Positions 59,505 to 64,000 of a DNA stretch of 64,000 bases are shown here, piece by piece. Numbering within the stretch: the stretch's first letter is position 1; each line of letters begins with the position of its first letter. Source of the stretch: JBCCFC01 sp965213595 (lineage in GTDB: Bacteria; Chloroflexota; Anaerolineae; Caldilineales; Caldilineaceae); NCBI GenBank assembly GCA_965213595.1, contig CBDBZO010000006.1, positions 682,001 through 746,000 on the forward strand, read 5' to 3'. The translations under genes and the position numbers were made by a program. The notes under the pieces were generated by a model that saw nothing but the letters and a program-made list of their open reading frames with translations, was not told the DNA's origin and did no database searches.

Positions 59505-60599
59505 ATGCACATCCTCTGCTACACGGATGCACCCGGCCTCGGCGGTGCGGAAATTTCACTGGGCCGCTTGATAGCCCACCTGCCCAGCGAGCTGCACCTC
59601 TCGCTCGTCGGCACGACGGGCGAAGTCCTCGACGCCATCCGCCCCGCGCGCGACGTAACCGTCCGCCGCCTCGATGACCAAGCGCGGTTTAGCGTTTTCC
59701 AGCATTGGCGCACCTTTACCGCGCTGCGGCCAGACATCATTCACATCAACGCCTGCACCCCGTGGGAATGTCAGCCCGCACTGCGGGCGGCGCTGTGGAC
59801 GCCGGGTTCACGCGTGGTGCGGGTCGATCAGCTGGTGCTGCGGACGGTGGACGTGGGCGAGATGCGGCGGGTGCGCGGGCTCTGTCGGCGGGTAGATGCG
59901 CACGTGGCCGTGGGCGAGGCGAGCGCGCGGCAGATGGAGAATTATTATTTGTTGGGGCGCGGCTCGATTCGCACGATCCACAACAGCGCCCCCGCCCGCG
60001 AGACGCCGCCGCCCCTGCCGCCCATCCGCGAGCGACCGCTGGCGCTGGCCGTCGGTCGGCTCGATGCGATGAAGGGGCACGAGGTGCTGCTGCGCGCGCT
60101 GGCGCAGGTGGACGGCGTGGATTTGGCGATTGCGGGGAAGGGGAACGAGCGACCCTCGCTGGAGAGGCTGGCGCAAACGCTGGGCCTAAGCGAGCGCATA
60201 AATTTTTTGGGCTGGGTGGACGACGTGCGCCCGCTGCTCGACGGCTGCAATTTCTTTGTACAGCCCAGCCGCAGCGAGGGCTTCCCGCTCTCCGTTGTCG
60301 AAGCGATGCTGGCCGGGCGCGCCGTCATCGCCACCGATGTGGGCAGCACGCGCGAGGCCATCCGCCACGGCGACACCGGCCTGCTGATCGCGAAGGACGA
60401 CGTTGATGGATTGGCCGACGCGCTGCGCCACCTGCGCGATCAGCCCGGCGAGCGCCGTCGCCTGGGCGAGCGGGCGCGGCTGCTGGCCGAGCGCGAATTT
60501 ACAAGCGAGCGCATGGCGGAGCAGTACGTGGCGCTCTGGCGCGAGGTGATGGCGCAGCCGCGCGTGTCGCGGTGGTCGCCGCCGGAGCCAAAAGCGTAG
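59505..60599 (+). CDS. Family 4 glycosyltransferase (GT-B)
   Basis: This 364-residue protein starts at ATG 59505. GT4 features are MHILCYTDAPGLGGAEISLG at the start, ALAVGRLDAMKGHEVLLRAL, and the donor-binding PSRSEGFPLSVVEAMLAGRA with the E-x7-E pair. It should transfer a sugar to a glycan or lipid acceptor. The strong hairpin after its stop ends the glycan region. Confidence 0.93.
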   Translation: MHILCYTDAPGLGGAEISLGRLIAHLPSELHLSLVGTTGEVLDAIRPARDVTVRRLDDQARFSVFQHWRTFTALRPDIIHINACTPWECQPALRAALWTPGSRVVRVDQLVLRTVDVGEMRRVRGLCRRVDAHVAVGEASARQMENYYLLGRGSIRTIHNSAPARETPPPLPPIRERPLALAVGRLDAMKGHEVLLRALAQVDGVDLAIAGKGNERPSLERLAQTLGLSERINFLGWVDDVRPLLDGCNFFVQPSRSEGFPLSVVEAMLAGRAVIATDVGSTREAIRHGDTGLLIAKDDVDGLADALRHLRDQPGERRRLGERARLLAEREFTSERMAEQYVALWREVMAQPRVSRWSPPEPKA

Positions 60600-60622
60600 G
60601 GGCACGCCATGGCGTGCCCCTA
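60597..60622. terminator. Perfect GGGGCACGCCATGG palindrome after a glycosyltransferase gene
   Basis: The sequence TAGGGGCACGCCA plus its exact complement forms a perfect palindrome; the TAG is the stop codon of the gene. Similar palindromes occur at 62144-62166 and 62384-62403. Confidence 0.75.
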
Positions 60623-60646
60623 TGGTAGACAAGTCAGGTGCTTCTG

Positions 60647-60862
60647 TTAAACGGGCAGCAGCGGCAAAAGCTGCCACGTCACCTCATCGGCGACGCCGAT
60701 GCCGAGCAGCAGCAGAATAAACAGCACCACAGCAATCACCAAGAAAATAGCGAACAAGATGCGCGCGATATTGGCCGCCCCGCGCGCGACGCCGGAAAAG
60801 CCCAGTGCACCCGCAATCACGGCGATCACGAGGGCGACGATGGCCCAAGTCAAAAAATCCAT
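60647..60862 (-). CDS. DUF1328 small membrane protein
   Basis: This 71-residue protein starts at ATG 60862 behind AAGGAGGAAC. It has two hydrophobic helices with the DUF1328 sequence AIVALVIAVIAGALGFSGVA, then GAANIARILFAIFLVIAVV. The family (YtjA-like) is stress-associated but of unknown function. Confidence 0.9.
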   Translation of the reverse strand: MDFLTWAIVALVIAVIAGALGFSGVARGAANIARILFAIFLVIAVVLFILLLLGIGVADEVTWQLLPLLPV

Positions 60863-60874
60863 AATGTTCCTCCT

Positions 60875-60904
60875 TTGTGGTCAATCAGTTGTGGTCAATC
60901 AGTT
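60875..60904. repeat. Two 14-bp direct repeats upstream of the DUF1328 gene
   Basis: TTGTGGTCAATCAG is present twice in tandem (period 14, twice 7). The remaining 60905-61350 has copy 6 of the palindromic element and no gene. Confidence 0.65.
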
Positions 60905-61151
60905 GGACAACCAGATTGGGCAACCAATCGAGAACGGTTTGGCAAAATGTTGCCGTCCTGACTGTAAGCCACGGCAGACCAACACTTCTGTCACCAAATA
61001 TCCCGTAAAGCCGGGGCGTCGGCTTGGCAGCTTAGATTCGGGCAAGCTGCGGTTGCCTCGGCTGGCTTGGACAGTCAACAACCGACTCAGGTGGCCCGTG
61101 AACCCGTCGAGCACCGGGCACGACAGTCACTCGTCTGCCCGCCGAAGAGAG

Positions 61152-61214
61152 GTGACAATCACGGCCCAAGCGCTGACGGATTACCCAGTGCCCTCAACGG
61201 GCCGTGACGGTCAC
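61152..61214. repeat. 63-bp palindromic element, copy 6
   Basis: It begins GTGACAATCACGGCCCA and ends GGGCCGTGACGGTCAC, with the family ends and a unique interior. It lies 137 bp before the SDR gene. Confidence 0.8.
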
Positions 61215-61350
61215 CTCGACGGCCTTGGACGCTCAACGACCGGCTTGCGTGGCAGGCATAAAAGGCGGTTGACGAAACGCCAACAAGCCGATATGCTGTT
61301 CAGACTTAGCCGACGCAAAAATCACCACACCCCGCAAGTGAGGAGAGATC

Positions 61351-62130
61351 ATGAAATTACAGGGCAAAAGCGCGCTCATCACGGGCGCGACCAAGGGCAT
61401 CGGGCGCGCGATTGCGCTGGCCTTTGCGGCGGAGGGGGCCACGCTCGCCGCGAGCGGTCGCAACGAGGCGGAGCTGGATTCGCTGCGGCGCGAGGCGGAG
61501 CAGCTGGGCGTGCAGTGCGTGACCGTGGCCGCGGATTTGGCCGAAGCCGGGGCCGCGGCGCACCTCTGGGATCGGGCCGTGGCGGAGCTCGGCGACATCG
61601 ACATCCTCGTCAACAACGCGGGGCTGGGCAGCAGCGCCGACCCGCAGCCCGTCGTCGATTACGATGACGACTTTTGGCAGCGGCTGCTCTTCGTCAACCT
61701 GACCGTGCCCTACCTGCTCTGCAAGCGCGCCCTGCCGGGGATGATCGAGCGCGGGGCGGGGCGCATCGTGAATGTGTCGTCGATCAACGGCAAAATTGGC
61801 TCCTTCCACGGCGCAGCCTACGCAGCTAGCAAGCACGGGCTGCTCGGCCTCACGCGCACGCTGGCAATGGAGACGGCGGCGCAGGGCATTACCGTCAACG
61901 CGATTTGCCCCGGCCCGGTGCGCACCCGCATGAACAACATCCGCATGGAATACGATGCCGACCGACGCGGCACGTCGGTGGAGCAGCTGGAGGCGGCGGT
62001 GACGCCGCTCGGGCGCCGCCTGGAGCCGGACGAGATCGCGCCGCTGGCCGTCTACCTCGCCAGCGACGATTCGGCGGCGATGACGGGGCAAGCGATCAAC
62101 ATCGACGGCGGCGTGCTGATGACGGGGTGA
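61351..62130 (+). CDS. Classical short-chain dehydrogenase/reductase
   Basis: This 259-residue protein starts at ATG 61351 behind GAGGAGAG. All SDR motifs are intact: TGATKGIG (11-18), NNAG (88-91), Ser144, Y157-x3-K161 (YAASK), and PGPVRTRM after. It catalyses NAD(P)-dependent oxidation or reduction of an alcohol/ketone; substrate not predictable. It contrasts with the degenerate SDR at 11019. Confidence 0.93.
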   Translation: MKLQGKSALITGATKGIGRAIALAFAAEGATLAASGRNEAELDSLRREAEQLGVQCVTVAADLAEAGAAAHLWDRAVAELGDIDILVNNAGLGSSADPQPVVDYDDDFWQRLLFVNLTVPYLLCKRALPGMIERGAGRIVNVSSINGKIGSFHGAAYAASKHGLLGLTRTLAMETAAQGITVNAICPGPVRTRMNNIRMEYDADRRGTSVEQLEAAVTPLGRRLEPDEIAPLAVYLASDDSAAMTGQAINIDGGVLMTG

Positions 62131-62143
62131 TATCGGGGGATGT

Positions 62144-62403
62144 ACGGGCACGCCATGGCGTGCCCCATAGGTATCAAGCTAAGCCCGAAAAGACAAACTT
62201 GGTTGGGCAAAGGGCGCGAAAACCCCACCCCAACCCTCCCCAACTTGGCGAGGGGGCCGCGACTGGGCCAACGAAGCATCGGCTCCTCCCCCAAGTTGGG
62301 GGAGGCTGGGAGGGGGTAACCGAGCAATCTACCGGAGCGAGCTGTCTTTTGAGATTTACATATTCTCACCTTGATACGCATGGGGCACGCCACGGCGTGC
62401 CCG
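62144..62403. repeat. Cluster of palindromic repeats
   Basis: It holds GGGCACGCCATGGCGTGCCC (62146-62165), a CCTCCCCAACTTGG/CCAAGTTGGGGGAGG hairpin (62237-62308) and a diverged GGGGCACGCC hairpin (62384-62403). No gene is seen; the open frames are repeat sequence. Confidence 0.6.
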
Positions 62404-62441
62404 TACGCCCGCCGATTTGTCCATCCCCCGCAACCGTGATA

Positions 62442-62458
62442 CCCTGTACGCTACAGGG
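62442..62458 (+). ncRNA. Hairpin at the start of a possible small transcription unit
   Basis: CCCTGTA (62442-62448) pairs with TACAGGG (62452-62458). It is followed by a small reading frame and a terminator, which suggests a short transcript or structured RNA. No known RNA family is recognised. Confidence 0.3.
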
Positions 62459-62489
62459 CGACTGCCCTGGCAATTTTCGGAGAATTTCC

Positions 62490-62570
62490 ATGTTCACGCT
62501 ATCGATTCACAACCTCTACAAGGCCGGAACGCCACCCGCGACCTTGTACAAGTGCGCCCTGAACCGTTAG
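62490..62570 (+). CDS. Possible 26-residue small protein
   Basis: The ATG at 62490 has GGAG 9 nt upstream, and the frame ends at TAG 62570, 20 nt before a strong terminator. The peptide (MFTLSIHNLYKAGTPPATLY...) has no recognised motif. The frame contains an inverted repeat, TACAAGG...CCTTGTA. It may be a small protein, a leader peptide, or chance. Confidence 0.35.
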   Translation: MFTLSIHNLYKAGTPPATLYKCALNR

Positions 62571-62590
62571 CCAAATTTCCTGAATCAACG

Positions 62591-62619
62591 GCCACGGGCG
62601 GATAGCCCGTGGCTTTTTT
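62591..62619 (+). terminator. Rho-independent terminator 1
   Basis: GCCACGGGC (62591-62599) pairs with GCCCGTGGC (62605-62613), followed by six T. Confidence 0.85.
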
Positions 62620-62644
62620 GTTAGCGTAAATGCGCGCCAGAAGA

Positions 62645-62672
62645 GGCCACGGGATTACCCCGTGGCCTTTTT
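62645..62672 (+). terminator. Rho-independent terminator 2
   Basis: GGCCACGGG (62645-62653) pairs with CCCGTGGCC (62659-62667), followed by five T. It is similar in sequence to terminator 1, 54 bp upstream, and may be a duplicate. Confidence 0.8.
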
Positions 62673-62798
62673 CTATGGAGCGAGATCCCCCCGTCTCTTC
62701 CCCCGCAACGGGGGAAGGGGGCCTGTTGACTTTATTGGTCGCGACGAGACAAGTTAGGCTAAGCCAAGATTACAAATATACCACGGCTGATTGTGGTG

Positions 62799-62902
62799 GA
62801 GGTGCGTCGCACTTGGGAAAGTGCAACGCACCGTAGGCTGTGTTGGCCGCACCGGAGAGAGAGTCGACCGTGCGACGCACCTTCTGAGGTGCGTCGCACA
62901 TC
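62799..62902. repeat. GTGCGTCGCAC-type palindromes
   Basis: GGTGCGTCGCACTT pairs with AAGTGCAACGCACC (62800-62831), and GTGCGACGCACC pairs with GGTGCGTCGCAC (62870-62899). The rest of 62673-63026 has a CCCCC-rich hairpin and no gene. Confidence 0.6.
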
Positions 62903-63026
62903 CAACAGGGCTTATCCCGGTATAGTTAATTTCCTGGAATTGCCTTGGTCGACGCTGCGATCAGCTCCCTCCCCCACTGGGGAAGGGCCGGGGATGGGGG
63001 TCCGCTCCCCCAACAACAAAACGCTC

Positions 63027-64000
63027 ATGCCCACCACACCGTCCACCACCCCACCCGTTACCCCGCTGCGCCTGCTGCTGCACTACCTGCGTCCGCAGCG
63101 GAAGCGCTTTGTGATGCTGATGTGCCTGCTGCTGACCGGCATCGCGCTGCGCCTGATCCAGCCGCAAATTATCCGCTGGTTTATCGACGGCGCCACCGAG
63201 CAGCGACCGCTGCGCGCGCTCATCGGCGCGGCGGCGCTCTTTATCGGCGCGACTTTGCTGCAGCAGGCCTTCCTGATCGCCACCACCTACGTCGGCGAAA
63301 ACGTCGGCTGGCGCGCCACCAACGACCTGCGCGTCGACCTCGCGCGCCACGCCCTTGGCCTCGACCTCTCGTTCCACAAAACGCATCGCCCCGGCGAGCT
63401 GATCGAGCGCGTCGACGGCGACGTGAACGAGCTGGCAAAGTTTTTCTCGCAGCTTGTCGTCTCGCTGCTGGGCAACCTGCTGCTGCTGATCGGCGTGCTC
63501 GCCTTTTTATGGTGGGAGGATTGGCGCATCGGCCTGGGCATCACCGCGATTGCGGGGCTGAGCGCGATCATCGTCGAAACGCTGCGGCGACGGATGACGC
63601 CGCGCTGGGAGCAGCTGCGCAGCGCCAGCGCCGACCTGCTGGCGCTCGTCGAGGAGCGGCTGCACGGGCTGGAGGACGTGCGCGCCAACGGCGGTGAAAA
63701 GTACGTGATGCACCGGCTCTACGGATTGCTGCACGGCCGCATCCACGCCATGCAGCACGCCATGAATCTCAACGTCTTTCTGATTATCTTCCCCATCTGG
63801 AGCTTTGGCGTGATCTACGCCGCGGCCCACCTGCTGGGCGGCGCTCGCTTCGCCGAAGGCGCGCTGACCATCGGCGGCGTCTACCTGATTTTCCACTACA
63901 TTGGCCTGCTGGAAAGCCCGCTGTGGGAGGTGCTGCGGCAGGTGGAGGAATTTCAGAAGGTGGACGCCAGCATCAACCGCATCGGCTGGCTCTTTGGCGT
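63027..64000 (+). CDS. ABC exporter, transmembrane part (truncated by the window)
   Basis: The frame from ATG 63027 runs to the window end (324 codons). It encodes a type I ABC exporter transmembrane domain: LRLLLHYLRPQRKRFVMLMC, then HKTHRPGELIERVDGDVNEL (the typical coupling-helix region), RWEQLRSASADLLALVEERL and EFQKVDASINRIGWLF. The ATPase domain would follow beyond the window. These proteins export lipids, peptides or drugs as homo- or heterodimers. There is no clear ribosome-binding site. Confidence 0.9.
   Translation, partial: MPTTPSTTPPVTPLRLLLHYLRPQRKRFVMLMCLLLTGIALRLIQPQIIRWFIDGATEQRPLRALIGAAALFIGATLLQQAFLIATTYVGENVGWRATNDLRVDLARHALGLDLSFHKTHRPGELIERVDGDVNELAKFFSQLVVSLLGNLLLLIGVLAFLWWEDWRIGLGITAIAGLSAIIVETLRRRMTPRWEQLRSASADLLALVEERLHGLEDVRANGGEKYVMHRLYGLLHGRIHAMQHAMNLNVFLIIFPIWSFGVIYAAAHLLGGARFAEGALTIGGVYLIFHYIGLLESPLWEVLRQVEEFQKVDASINRIGWLFG

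Overview
The window looks like a chromosomal segment of a high-GC, probably Anaerolineae/Caldilinea-like member of the Chloroflexota. This is inferred from (i) exported proteins carrying a short 'LPLV/LPLT' motif near the mature N- or C-terminus (about 19790, 27820 and 54865), (ii) bL21 and bL31 with long charged C-terminal tails, (iii) T/P-rich surface proteins with beta-propeller, PA14, CAP, dockerin and cohesin domains, and (iv) intergenic regions packed with short tandem repeats and palindromic hairpins. No rRNA, CRISPR array, prophage or intact insertion sequence was seen.

Layout: 1-7.0 kb holds membrane-anchored propeller proteins and a lipoprotein protease with TPR repeats, with a small inverted-repeat element between them. 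7.1-12.6 kb holds an MFS exporter divergent from a probable operon (ArsR-SRPBCC fusion regulator, MDR oxidoreductase, DoxX-like membrane protein, degenerate SDR, DUF2461). 12.8-19.4 kb holds a large DUF2723 membrane glycosyltransferase, radA, a hypothetical gene, a Nudix hydrolase and a DUF2087 protein. 19.7-27.8 kb holds a PA14/SH3 surface protein, a GldA plus fused GldF-GldG ABC system, and a CAP-dockerin-cohesin surface protein. 28.1-32.5 kb holds a cysteine-free family-4-like uracil-DNA glycosylase, small stress and flavin proteins, a KynB-like cyclase and an orphan sugar-type binding protein. 32.5-33.3 kb holds tRNA-Arg(TCT) and a FrnE/DsbA-like gene whose first catalytic Cys codon is TGA (candidate selenoprotein). 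33.3-41.4 kb is a complete oligopeptide/oligosaccharide ABC operon (SBP, B, C, D, F on the minus strand) with a consensus promoter, a LacI-type operator-like site and a low-GC extra gene inserted. 41.7-46.9 kb holds a hypothetical protein, a cupredoxin lipoprotein, a polyprenyl-type GT2, a frameshifted ClC channel and DUF1294. 47-50.6 kb holds a histone-deacetylase-like protein, tdk, rpmE, rpmA and rplU. 50.9-60.6 kb is a surface-glycan region: TetR regulator, flippase, two GT4-type glycosyltransferases, a glycoside-hydrolase-like exported protein, a Wzm-type permease, a GT-C-like membrane protein and DUF4058. 60.6-64 kb holds DUF1328, an SDR, a repeat-rich gap with a possible small transcription unit, and a truncated ABC exporter.

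The most distinctive signals are the probable Sec-encoding TGA at 32674-32676, a family of ~62-bp palindromic elements with conserved GTGACNRTCACGGC-type ends (six copies in three clusters), and many different heptamer-to-decamer tandem repeat hairpins. Several of these reach into start codons, stop codons and, in one case, the body of a coding sequence.
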